This document shows, in pieces, positions 18,142-25,951 of a stretch of DNA of 64,000 nucleotides. The stretch's first letter is position 1; the number at the start of each line of letters is the position of its first letter. The stretch comes from Ruminiclostridium cellobioparum DSM 1351 = ATCC 15832 (GTDB lineage: Bacteria; Bacillota; Clostridia; Acetivibrionales; DSM-1351), in the NCBI RefSeq assembly GCF_000621505.1, contig NZ_KK211291.1, forward strand, positions 109,997 to 173,996, given 5' to 3'. The position numbers and the translations under genes were made by a program. Below the pieces are notes generated by a model, which was given only the letters and a program-made list of their open reading frames with translations, was not told the origin of the DNA and ran no database searches.

Positions 18142-18170
18142 TTGACAAGTCTTGCCTTTTAATATACAAT
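18142..18170 (+). promoter_or_regulatory. strong sigma-A promoter of the two methyltransferase genes
   Basis: TTGACA (18142-18147), a 17-bp spacer and TACAAT (18165-18170) match the consensus almost perfectly. It lies in the 94-bp gap between the Fe-S gene and the HTH-methyltransferase, so the modification genes can be expressed without the C protein. A second TATAAT-like box occurs at about 18180. Confidence 0.8.
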
Positions 18171-18209
18171 TTCTAATGACTATAATAGCATATGAAAGGT
18201 TAGATTAAC

Positions 18210-19373
18210 ATGTCCAATAAAATTGTAGGAACAAAACAGGCTGCTGAGTTACTTGGTGTAAGTATTTCCACTGTTTATAGAATGATAGAACAAGGACTTC
18301 TTCAGCCAACTAAAACACCCGGTGGACAACGTCGCTTTGACGTTACTCAGCTAGAAGATTTTAAAGAAAGCAGCAAAGGCATCATTGCTCCCCAAAACCC
18401 CTACTTAAACAAAACCGAATCTTCTAGTAACAGTTCAATGGTTCGTGAGTACTATCAAGAGTCATTGTTTGATAATACGCTAGAGGAAGAACATAAGCCA
18501 TCTCCGGAATCAGAAAACAAACCCGTTGATCCACGTAACATGCTTAATGATTTGAATGGATCACAATGGTTGCCAGAGACTAAGAGTTTTTTCTTTCAAA
18601 AAGGGCTCGGATCAAAGCACCCTCATGCGAAGGTTGAACGGCAGCATCCTGCACCATACTCTTTTCAAGATGTCTCGCACTTAATAACCTTCTTTACCAA
18701 AAAAGGCATGAAAGTGCTTGACCCATTTGGAGGTGTAGGTTCAACAGCCAAAGCATGTGAACTGGAGGGCCGTTTCTGCACAAGCATTGAGTTGCAGCCG
18801 AAGTGGAACGACTTGGCTATGGAGCGCCTTGAGACTGAGGTTGGTGAAGGTACCTCAACTAAACATGAATTCATATTGGGTGATTCACGAGGAATATTAA
18901 AAGGATTTGAGAATAGTTCGTTTGATTTTATGATAACGAGTCCGCCTTACTGGTCTATTCTTAACAAAAAAGCTGATTATAAGGTTAAGAAGGAACGCAT
19001 TGCCAACAACCTTGCAACAAATTACTCTGAGGATGATGAAAACGATTTAGCTAACGTAGGTAGCTATAAAGATTTCTTAAATATTATAGTGGATGATGTG
19101 TTTCTCGAATGTGCTCGCGTTCTTCGCCCTAAAAAATATATGTGCTTGGTTGTTTCAGATTTTAGAAATAAATCTGAGTTTATAAGTTTCCATAGTGACT
19201 TAATTCAAGCCATGAATTGCAGAGAAACCAGTGATGGGTATCGATTAACGCTACAAGGTGTGAAAGTCCTTTTACAAAATCACAAAACTCTGCTACCGTA
19301 TGGCTACCCATTCGCTTACGTTGAAAACATTCATCATCAATATATCTTAATTTTTAGGAAGGATAAGAAGTGA
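18210..19373 (+). CDS. HTH-fused SPPY DNA methyltransferase (probable N4-cytosine)
   Basis: This 387-residue protein has residues 1-52 as a MerR/excisionase-type helix-turn-helix (KQAAELLGVSISTVYRMIEQG, then PGGQRRFD), followed by an acidic linker. The methyltransferase domain has motif I VLDPFGGVGST (169-179), a SAM-binding acidic residue in SIELQP, motif III GDSR and motif IV TSPPYW (S244). SPPY is typical of N4-cytosine enzymes; DNA N6-adenine activity cannot be excluded. Motif I comes before motif IV, unlike the partner enzyme. The HTH could serve in target recognition or autoregulation. It overlaps the next gene by 4 bp (GTGA). Confidence 0.85.
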   Translation: MSNKIVGTKQAAELLGVSISTVYRMIEQGLLQPTKTPGGQRRFDVTQLEDFKESSKGIIAPQNPYLNKTESSSNSSMVREYYQESLFDNTLEEEHKPSPESENKPVDPRNMLNDLNGSQWLPETKSFFFQKGLGSKHPHAKVERQHPAPYSFQDVSHLITFFTKKGMKVLDPFGGVGSTAKACELEGRFCTSIELQPKWNDLAMERLETEVGEGTSTKHEFILGDSRGILKGFENSSFDFMITSPPYWSILNKKADYKVKKERIANNLATNYSEDDENDLANVGSYKDFLNIIVDDVFLECARVLRPKKYMCLVVSDFRNKSEFISFHSDLIQAMNCRETSDGYRLTLQGVKVLLQNHKTLLPYGYPFAYVENIHHQYILIFRKDKK

Positions 19374-20191
19374 GCGGCATGAATTATAATGGTTTACTAT
19401 GCGGTGACTCCGACATCCTTCTCCAACAACTGATTAATGATGGAGTGAAGGTAGATTTGGTTCTAACAGATCCGCCTTACAATCTAAATAAGGATTTTGG
19501 CAACGATAGCGATAAGCTATCGTTAGAGGACTTTCTGAATATCTCTCGCAAGAGAATTGCTCTGTGTCGTGATATGTTAAAACTTAACGGCAGTCTAATA
19601 TGGTTCGGAATCCACCATTACATTGGATTTATCCAGTCCATAATGTATGAGGTTGGATTAAATTATCGTCGAATGAACATATGGTATTATGAAAATGGGT
19701 TCAGCCGTTTGACAACCGCCCCGCTTACCCAATATGAACCGTTTCTGTGGTTTTCCAAATCACCAAAGAAATGGACTTATAATGTGGATGATGTCCGCGT
19801 TCCTTATAAGAGCACAGAGCGCCTAAAAAATCCGGTTTATTACAAAAATTCTAAAGGCGAACGAGTAAAGTGGGAACCAAATCCGCTCGGTGCAATGCGT
19901 GGTGACGTCTGGGCTTTTCCAACCCTTGCAGGAAAACTGTACCAAGATGAAAAAACACCTCATCCAACACAGAAGCCAGAATCTTTAATTACGGAAATTA
20001 TTAAGGCATACTGTCCCAAAAATAAAGACGGACTATATGAAGGAATTATTCTTGATCCATTTCTCGGTTCTGGAACATTAGGCGTCTGCTGTGAAAAGTT
20101 GAACAAGCAAGGCCATCATATTCAATGGATTGGCATTGAGCTTGAAAAGCGCTGGTGCGATATTGCGGAAGAAAGGCTCAGTAATTTATAA
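19370..20191 (+). CDS. DNA methyltransferase, beta-class DPPY type (probable N6-adenine)
   Basis: This 273-residue protein has the catalytic motif IV LTDPPYNL (D34) near the N-terminus and motif I LDPFLGSGT near residues 230-238. This is the beta-class order of N6-adenine and N4-cytosine enzymes. The start is a GTG overlapping the upstream stop as GTGA, with AGGAAGGA 6 bp before it; an ATG nine bases later is the alternative. A pair of different methyltransferases suggests an asymmetric recognition sequence in which each strand is modified by its own enzyme. Confidence 0.88.
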   Translation: MSGMNYNGLLCGDSDILLQQLINDGVKVDLVLTDPPYNLNKDFGNDSDKLSLEDFLNISRKRIALCRDMLKLNGSLIWFGIHHYIGFIQSIMYEVGLNYRRMNIWYYENGFSRLTTAPLTQYEPFLWFSKSPKKWTYNVDDVRVPYKSTERLKNPVYYKNSKGERVKWEPNPLGAMRGDVWAFPTLAGKLYQDEKTPHPTQKPESLITEIIKAYCPKNKDGLYEGIILDPFLGSGTLGVCCEKLNKQGHHIQWIGIELEKRWCDIAEERLSNL

Positions 20192-20194
20192 GAA

Positions 20195-20241
20195 AATTAA
20201 AGACCACACTATAGGTTTATCCTTCTGTGTGGTCTTTAATT
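20195..20241 (+). terminator. terminator of the restriction-modification operon
   Basis: A perfect 15-bp stem (AATTAAAGACCACAC / GTGTGGTCTTTAATT) with a 17-base loop is followed by TTTT. It lies directly after the second methyltransferase stop codon. Confidence 0.85.
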
Positions 20242-20302
20242 TTGCCTCCGCCTGAAGAGAGTCAGTCAAAAATTTACTTGCTTTCGTAAATCTTTAAGTT
20301 GA

Positions 20303-20328
20303 ACTGCCCTTGGGCGGTGTTTTTCTTT
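20303..20328 (+). terminator. second terminator at the right side of the foreign island
   Basis: ACTGCCC-TT-GGGCGGT followed by GTTTTTCTTTT is a compact rho-independent terminator. No gene ends just before it, so it may be left over from a deleted gene of the mobile element. Confidence 0.6.
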
Positions 20329-20348
20329 TACAGCTGGTTAAAATGCAA

Positions 20349-20386
20349 TTTGTACTATAAAACATATGTAATATTTGTAGTATAAA
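20349..20386 (+). promoter_or_regulatory. direct repeats upstream of the second sugar transporter operon
   Basis: TTTGTACTATAAA (20349-20361) and TTTGTAGTATAAA (20374-20386) are near-identical 13-mers spaced 25 bp apart. They could be binding sites of the AraC-type response regulator encoded at 24401, or overlap -10 elements. Function is inferred from position only. Confidence 0.4.
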
Positions 20387-20463
20387 TCCTGCTGAAAAAA
20401 TGGTAACATTCACTCAGTGACCGGTACATACAAATAATGGCATAACTGAAAGCGGAGGTAAAG

Positions 20464-21417
20464 ATGCAGCAATCAGTAGCATTACAGACAAAGAATATTC
20501 AGAAAGTAAAGAGGGTGAAAAATGCACAGGGGAAAAAAATGTTTCTCTACATACTACCGTTTTTGCTCTTGTCCTTTGCATTTTCTTATTTTCCTTTACA
20601 CGGTTGGGTATATGCATTTTTCGACTACAAGCCTCCGCTTAAATTATCACAATGTAAATTTGTGGGACTTGATTGGTTCAAATTACTGTTTACCAATCCA
20701 ACACAGATAAAGCAGCTTTTAAAGGTCATGTCAAATACCTTTGCCATAAGTGGCCTGACTTTGGCCACTTCTTTCTTTCCAGTATTGTTTGCTGTTTTTT
20801 TGAATGAGATAAAAAGTAAATGGTTTAAAAACGTAGTTCAGACATTAACCACACTTCCAAACTTTATAAGCTGGGTAATGGTATACTCTGTGGCCTTCAG
20901 CCTGTTTTCGGCCACAGGGATGGTCAATACCTTTTTAATAAACACGGGTTTGTTAACCAGGCCCATTAAATTTTTAGACGGGGATTCACATACCTGGCTT
21001 GCCATGCTGCTCTGGTATACCTGGAAAGGCCTGGGCTGGGGAGCTATTATGTATCTTGCGGCAATTGCAGGCATCGACCAGGATTTATATGAGGCGGCCA
21101 GGGTCGACGGTGCGGGCCGGTTCAGACTGATGCGGCATGTTACATTGCCGGCGCTGCTGCCTACCTTCTTTGTATTAATTCTGCTCTCGCTGGCCAATTT
21201 TCTCAACAACGGCTTGGACCAATACTATGTATTCCAGAACTCCTTTAATAAGGAGCACATACAGGTTCTCGACCTGTATGTCTACAATATCGGCATGACG
21301 GGCAGGAGCCCGTCAATGGCAACGGCAATAGGCATGTTAAAGAGTCTGGTCAGTATTACTCTGCTGGCAGTATGCAATATGGTATCCAAAAAGGTGCGGG
21401 GGGAATCAATTATATAG
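20464..21417 (+). CDS. ABC transporter permease, LplB family
   Basis: This 317-residue membrane protein has a long cytoplasmic N-terminus and six predicted helices starting near residue 28. It has the LplB-type motif GWVYAFFDYKPP and the EAA loop DLYEAARVDGAGRFRLMRHVTLPALLP. The LplA/B/C family imports complex oligosaccharides with an unusually large binding protein, found here at 22536. The ATG is preceded by GCGGAGGTAAAG. It is the first gene of a three-gene transporter that faces a YesN/YesM pair. Confidence 0.93.
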   Translation: MQQSVALQTKNIQKVKRVKNAQGKKMFLYILPFLLLSFAFSYFPLHGWVYAFFDYKPPLKLSQCKFVGLDWFKLLFTNPTQIKQLLKVMSNTFAISGLTLATSFFPVLFAVFLNEIKSKWFKNVVQTLTTLPNFISWVMVYSVAFSLFSATGMVNTFLINTGLLTRPIKFLDGDSHTWLAMLLWYTWKGLGWGAIMYLAAIAGIDQDLYEAARVDGAGRFRLMRHVTLPALLPTFFVLILLSLANFLNNGLDQYYVFQNSFNKEHIQVLDLYVYNIGMTGRSPSMATAIGMLKSLVSITLLAVCNMVSKKVRGESII

Positions 21418-21418
21418 T

Positions 21419-21498
21419 AGTCTGTAACATCTGAATTCATACATTGCCGACTGTTAAATTTTCCCGGAACTGCGTTTACGTTTCAGATGTTACAGACT
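21419..21498 (+). promoter_or_regulatory. 17-bp perfect inverted repeat between the permease genes
   Basis: AGTCTGTAACATCTGAA (21419-21435) is repeated as its exact complement at 21482-21498, with a 46-base loop. It begins at the stop of the first permease and ends before the RBS of the second. It could be an mRNA processing or stability element, or a partial terminator lacking a T-run. Confidence 0.55.
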
Positions 21499-21538
21499 GC
21501 CGGCTTCATAAACTCAATTGCAGTTGAAAGGATATGTG

Positions 21539-22459
21539 ATGAAAAATATAGCTGATAAAGCGGGAAAAAGATCAAAACCGGATATTGTGTTTATCGTTGA
21601 AAATTACGCATTGTTTGCAGTATATACGCTGATTTGCCTGTATCCGTTTTATTATTTGGTGATCAATTCAATCAGTGCAAATGACCTGAGTGCCAATGGA
21701 ACAATAAATTTTCTGCCAAGGCAGATACATCTTAGAAACTACATAGAGGTATTTAAAATAAAAGGGTTGATGACCGCAGCGGGTGTTTCCCTTGCAAGGA
21801 CGGTGGTAGGGACGGTTTTTACCGTATTGGCGTCGGCATTTCTGGGGTTTATGTTTACCCAGCAGAAGCTGTGGGGAAGAAAGTTCTGGTACCGTTTTAT
21901 CGTTATAACAATGTACTTTAATGCAGGTTTGATTCCAATGTTTATTACCATGAAAAATTTACAGCTTACCAACAATTTTTTGGTTTATGTTATTCCGGCT
22001 ATTGTGCAGCCCTTTAATATCATACTCTCCAAAACCTATGTGGAATCCATACCGGCTTCCCTGCAGGAGGCGGCGGAAATCGACGGCGCCGGGATTATTA
22101 CAATCTTTGCCAGAATCATCCTGCCCACCTGCAAGCCGATTTTAGCAACTATCGCGATCTTTTCGGCGGTTACACAGTGGAACTCCTTCCAGGATACCTT
22201 GATTTATGTGACAGATCAAAAATTATATTCCCTGCAATACTTGTTGTATTGCTATATCAATCAGGCAAATTCTTTAAAAGCCTTGATAATGAACAGCATG
22301 GGGACCTACAGCAATGTGATGACCCTGGCAACGCAGCAGACACCTACTTCAGTGCGAATGACAGTCACAGTTATTGTGGCGCTGCCCATCCTGTTTGTTT
22401 ATCCCATCTTCCAGAGGTACTTTATCAAAGGAATCATGATTGGATCGGTCAAGGGCTGA
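21539..22459 (+). CDS. ABC transporter permease, LplC family
   Basis: This protein of 306 residues starts at the ATG at 21539, preceded by GAAAGGAT; an in-frame TTG at 21518 is less likely. It has six predicted helices, the LplC-like segment YYLVINSISANDLSANGTINFLP and the EAA loop SLQEAAEIDGAGIITIFARIILP. With the LplB-type partner it forms the transporter channel. It ends 76 bp before the binding-protein gene. Confidence 0.92.
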   Translation: MKNIADKAGKRSKPDIVFIVENYALFAVYTLICLYPFYYLVINSISANDLSANGTINFLPRQIHLRNYIEVFKIKGLMTAAGVSLARTVVGTVFTVLASAFLGFMFTQQKLWGRKFWYRFIVITMYFNAGLIPMFITMKNLQLTNNFLVYVIPAIVQPFNIILSKTYVESIPASLQEAAEIDGAGIITIFARIILPTCKPILATIAIFSAVTQWNSFQDTLIYVTDQKLYSLQYLLYCYINQANSLKALIMNSMGTYSNVMTLATQQTPTSVRMTVTVIVALPILFVYPIFQRYFIKGIMIGSVKG

Positions 22460-22535
22460 ACATGGGCAGAACAAGATAAATGAATTCATTTTTTATTTAT
22501 CTTGCCAATTATATGTATTTAAGGGAGGCTATGAA

Positions 22536-24329
22536 ATGAAAAAGAAGCTGGTAAGTGTGTTGCTATGTGTGATATTAGTAACATCCATGCTTTATGGCTG
22601 CGGCAATAAAGGGGATAATGCCGCAAAAGACGGTACGGCGGCAGGCAGCACTGCCAGGACCGCAGCAGACGGTTCGGCAGTGGGGACAGCCAAATATCCC
22701 GAATTTATAACCGTTGATGTATTTGACAATCTGGCTAATTATCAGGGAATAATGTCAGGCTGGTATGCAAAAATAGTAAAAGAAAATTTCAACATGGAAC
22801 TTAATATAATTGCACCGAATGTGGCCGGCGGCGGTGACACCTTGTTTCAAACCCGTTCGGCTGCCGGGGAATTGGGGGATTTAATAATTATCGGTGCGGA
22901 GAACGGCAGAATGCAGGACGTTGTCACTGCGGGGCTGCTGTATGATGCTACAAAATTATTTGCAGAGAGAAAAAATATCACAAAATATCAGGCGGCTATA
23001 GATTCATTGAATAAAATGGTGGAAGGTGATGCAATTTACGGAGTTCCCTCATTGGTATCGGAACAGCCGGCCACCAACCCGTCCGAAGGACTTGATCTGA
23101 CATTTGGCCCGTACCTCCGCTGGGATGCGTACAAATCCATCGGATATCCGCAAATCAAGACTCTGGAGGATTTGATCCAGGTATTCAAGGACATGCAGAA
23201 GGCGGTGCCGGCAAGCAAAACCGGAAAGAAAACCTATGCAGTATCCTTATTCAAGGATTGGGACGGAAACATGATGTGTATGGCAAAACAGCCCACATGT
23301 TTCTATGGGTATGATGAACTGGGCTTCGTATTGGCCAAGGCCGACGGGTCGGATTATCAGAGTATAATCGATCAGGATTCCATGTACAACAGGGTTTTAA
23401 AATTCTATTTCGATGCAAATCAGGCAGGACTTGTTGATCCCGAATCAACTACGCAAAACTACGATACCATGTACACCAAGTATCAGGATGGACAGATTTT
23501 ATATGCACCTTGGCCGTGGCTGGGTCAATCGGCCTTTAATACGCCTGACAACAAGGCTGCCGGCATAGGCTTTATGATTGCACCCATCGACGATATGAAG
23601 GTTTTCTCCTACGGCTGCAACCCGGTGGGAAATAAAACATTTATAGCTATCGGAAGCAAGGCCGAAGACCCTGAAAGATTGGCAGATTTTATAGACTGGC
23701 TGTATTCTCCCGAAGGAATTCAGATGTCGGCTGCACAAACTTCCAAGTCAAGCGGGCCTAAAGGCCTGACCTGGGACATGGCTGACGGCAAACCTGCCCT
23801 GACTGAGTTCGGCTGGAAGGCATTCTTTGAAGGCGGCAACACACCTGTGCCGACCGAATGGGGCGGCGGCATCTGGAAGGACGGAGTTTCGGCATTGAAT
23901 TATGATACGGTTTTGCCAAGTGATATAAATCCACTGACAAACTATCCGTATAACTATACCTTATGGGATTCGGTACTGGAGAAAAATAAAACACCTCTGG
24001 ACATGGATTGGCAGGCAAAGATGGGGGCTTCCACCACACTTGAATATCTCCAGAAGAAAAACCAGATAATGGTTGCTCCCGGAAGCTCTTACATAGCTCC
24101 TGCCGAAGACTCGGAAATCACAGCATTAAGAGGGCAGTGCAAAGCCATTATCATCGAGAACTCCTGGAAGATGGTATTTGCAGCAAATGAATCGGAATTC
24201 AATAGCTTGCAGAAAGAAATGCAGGATACTGTTAAAGGTCTTGGCTATGACAAGGTATTGGCCGTGGACATGAAGAATGCAAAGGATCAGAACACGGCAA
24301 GAGAGGCCTCAGCGGCTGCATCCAAATAA
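22536..24329 (+). CDS. ABC transporter solute-binding lipoprotein, LplA-like
   Basis: This protein of 597 residues starts at the ATG at 22536, 7 bp after GGGAGG. A lipoprotein signal ends in LYGC (C22), followed by a Gly/Ala/Thr linker. The large alpha/beta binding domain carries typical LplA features (FDNLANYQGIMSGWYAKIV, DLIIIGAENGRMQDVV, FIDWLYSPEGIQ). It captures an unidentified oligosaccharide outside the cell for the two permeases upstream. Confidence 0.92.
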   Translation: MKKKLVSVLLCVILVTSMLYGCGNKGDNAAKDGTAAGSTARTAADGSAVGTAKYPEFITVDVFDNLANYQGIMSGWYAKIVKENFNMELNIIAPNVAGGGDTLFQTRSAAGELGDLIIIGAENGRMQDVVTAGLLYDATKLFAERKNITKYQAAIDSLNKMVEGDAIYGVPSLVSEQPATNPSEGLDLTFGPYLRWDAYKSIGYPQIKTLEDLIQVFKDMQKAVPASKTGKKTYAVSLFKDWDGNMMCMAKQPTCFYGYDELGFVLAKADGSDYQSIIDQDSMYNRVLKFYFDANQAGLVDPESTTQNYDTMYTKYQDGQILYAPWPWLGQSAFNTPDNKAAGIGFMIAPIDDMKVFSYGCNPVGNKTFIAIGSKAEDPERLADFIDWLYSPEGIQMSAAQTSKSSGPKGLTWDMADGKPALTEFGWKAFFEGGNTPVPTEWGGGIWKDGVSALNYDTVLPSDINPLTNYPYNYTLWDSVLEKNKTPLDMDWQAKMGASTTLEYLQKKNQIMVAPGSSYIAPAEDSEITALRGQCKAIIIENSWKMVFAANESEFNSLQKEMQDTVKGLGYDKVLAVDMKNAKDQNTAREASAAASK

Positions 24330-24344
24330 GTAATAATACATGCC

Positions 24345-24397
24345 AACTTCCCGGCCTGATGGTTTATATTCTCCATTCCATTGGGCCGGGAAGTTTT
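24345..24397 (+). terminator. bidirectional terminator between convergent operons
   Basis: A 12-bp stem (AACTTCCCGGCC / GGCCGGGAAGTT) is followed by TTTT. It lies between the binding-protein gene and the oppositely oriented regulator gene, ending just before the latter's stop, and can serve both. Confidence 0.8.
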
Positions 24398-24400
24398 GTG

Positions 24401-25948
24401 CTATGGAGCGTTATTCCTTTTGCGGAATTCGGCCGGGCTTTCGCCCAGGTACTTTTTGAATTTTTTATGGAAATAGTCAACATTCTTATAACCTACAAGC
24501 TCTGAAATCTCATAGACCTTTAAATTCTTTTGCAGCAAAAGCTCCTTTGAGTGGTTGATTCTCACATGATCGATATAGGAGTTGAAGCTTTCCCCTACTT
24601 TTTTATTGAATATTTTTCCAAGGTAGGAGCTGTTATATCCGAACAGCGGTGCTATGGTTTCCAGTTTGATATTATCCCTGTAGTTGTGATTGATATAGTA
24701 AACGATATCATCAAGTACACTTTCACGAGAAAAATTTCCGATTGCATTTATTATCATTTCAAATTGCACTGAGAAGAAAAATATTATTTCATATAGATAA
24801 TATTTTCCGTCGATAAGGTTAATTACCCATGAGTTGGTGGGGAAAGGAATATCCACCGTGCTGTATATGTGATTTATGTTTTCCTTGATCTGAAGATAGA
24901 TATCGGTCAGAAATAGTTTTATATTGGATATATCCGTTTTTGCATAATATAGGTTTTTTTCAAGGGCAAACAGGGTATCGGCTATCTTCCTGCGGTTGTA
25001 GCTCTGTATATAGCTGCACAGCAATTTACAGTATTCATTGGTTTCCCTTGCATTTATCTCATAAACCCTGTCATCAAAGCCCGGAAGCTGCTCATAGCCT
25101 ATTGCATGCTGGTTTTGCTCACAGAAAAATCGGCGGTTCATAAGGCACAGGGCATCCTCGTAGGAACGGTGTATATCCTCCACCCTGCCGACCTCACGTC
25201 CGTAAGCTATAAACAGTGAATCCAGAGGAGAACTTTTCTGGGGGCTTTTATCATAATGTCTTAGAAAGTCACGGAAATGGCTCAGGGAAAATGCTCCTTT
25301 CAGGAGGATAATATCCTTTTCATGAATCTTTATGTGTTCAAAGGAGTTGTTTCCCTGATTGGTTACCTTTAAGAGGTCTGCAAAATCGTAAATCAGATTG
25401 AAGGTATCCCGATTATAATTCTCATATATTACAACCTGGTATACCGCAGCCGAAAGGTTGATCTCACCCAGATCAATATTTGATACATCGCCGGTATTAA
25501 GCAGAACATCACGCAAAATGGTGTATTTTGCTTTTTCCCGGAATTGATTCATTGTATCTGCATGCATATGCTCTTTAAGTATGTTTTCTTTTACGGTATT
25601 TACAGCACGGTACAACTCTTCGTCATCAATGGGCTTTGTAAGATAAAACTCAACTCCGTAACGGATCGCAGTTTGAGCATATTTAAAGTCGGAAAAACCG
25701 CTCAATATGACGAAATGCCCTTTAAAACCGTGTTCTCTGGCAAGCTGCACAATCTCGGTGCCCTGTAGTTTGGGCATGCGTATATCCAGCAGAACCAGGT
25801 CGGGATTCAACTCCAGTATATTATTTAACGCATCTTCACCGTTGTTTGCTTCTCCGCAAATTGAAAAACCCAGTTCCGGCCAGTCAATAATATGCTTTAA
25901 TCCTTCAAGGATGATTGATTCGTCGTCTGCAATAAAAACTTTCATCAT
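24401..25948 (-). CDS. response regulator with receiver, middle domain and AraC-type HTH (YesN-like)
   Basis: This 515-residue protein has an N-terminal receiver with acidic residues ADDE, phospho-acceptor in LVLLDIRMPKLQG and the conserved Lys in YLTKP. A central region of about 280 residues of uncertain fold follows. The C-terminal AraC-type HTH pair reads YNSSYLGKIFNKKVGESF and ends YLGESPAEFRKRN. It is encoded 3 bp after the kinase gene on the same strand and points at the LplBCA transporter, its likely target. Confidence 0.92.
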   Translation of the reverse strand: MMKVFIADDESIILEGLKHIIDWPELGFSICGEANNGEDALNNILELNPDLVLLDIRMPKLQGTEIVQLAREHGFKGHFVILSGFSDFKYAQTAIRYGVEFYLTKPIDDEELYRAVNTVKENILKEHMHADTMNQFREKAKYTILRDVLLNTGDVSNIDLGEINLSAAVYQVVIYENYNRDTFNLIYDFADLLKVTNQGNNSFEHIKIHEKDIILLKGAFSLSHFRDFLRHYDKSPQKSSPLDSLFIAYGREVGRVEDIHRSYEDALCLMNRRFFCEQNQHAIGYEQLPGFDDRVYEINARETNEYCKLLCSYIQSYNRRKIADTLFALEKNLYYAKTDISNIKLFLTDIYLQIKENINHIYSTVDIPFPTNSWVINLIDGKYYLYEIIFFFSVQFEMIINAIGNFSRESVLDDIVYYINHNYRDNIKLETIAPLFGYNSSYLGKIFNKKVGESFNSYIDHVRINHSKELLLQKNLKVYEISELVGYKNVDYFHKKFKKYLGESPAEFRKRNNAP

Positions 25949-25951
25949 AAG

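Noticed and set aside
14313-20318. Shared CTGCCCTT at 14318 and 20305 as possible attachment-site repeats of the island
   Set aside because: Eight bases are too few. The right copy is part of a terminator and the left copy lies within the recombinase relic.
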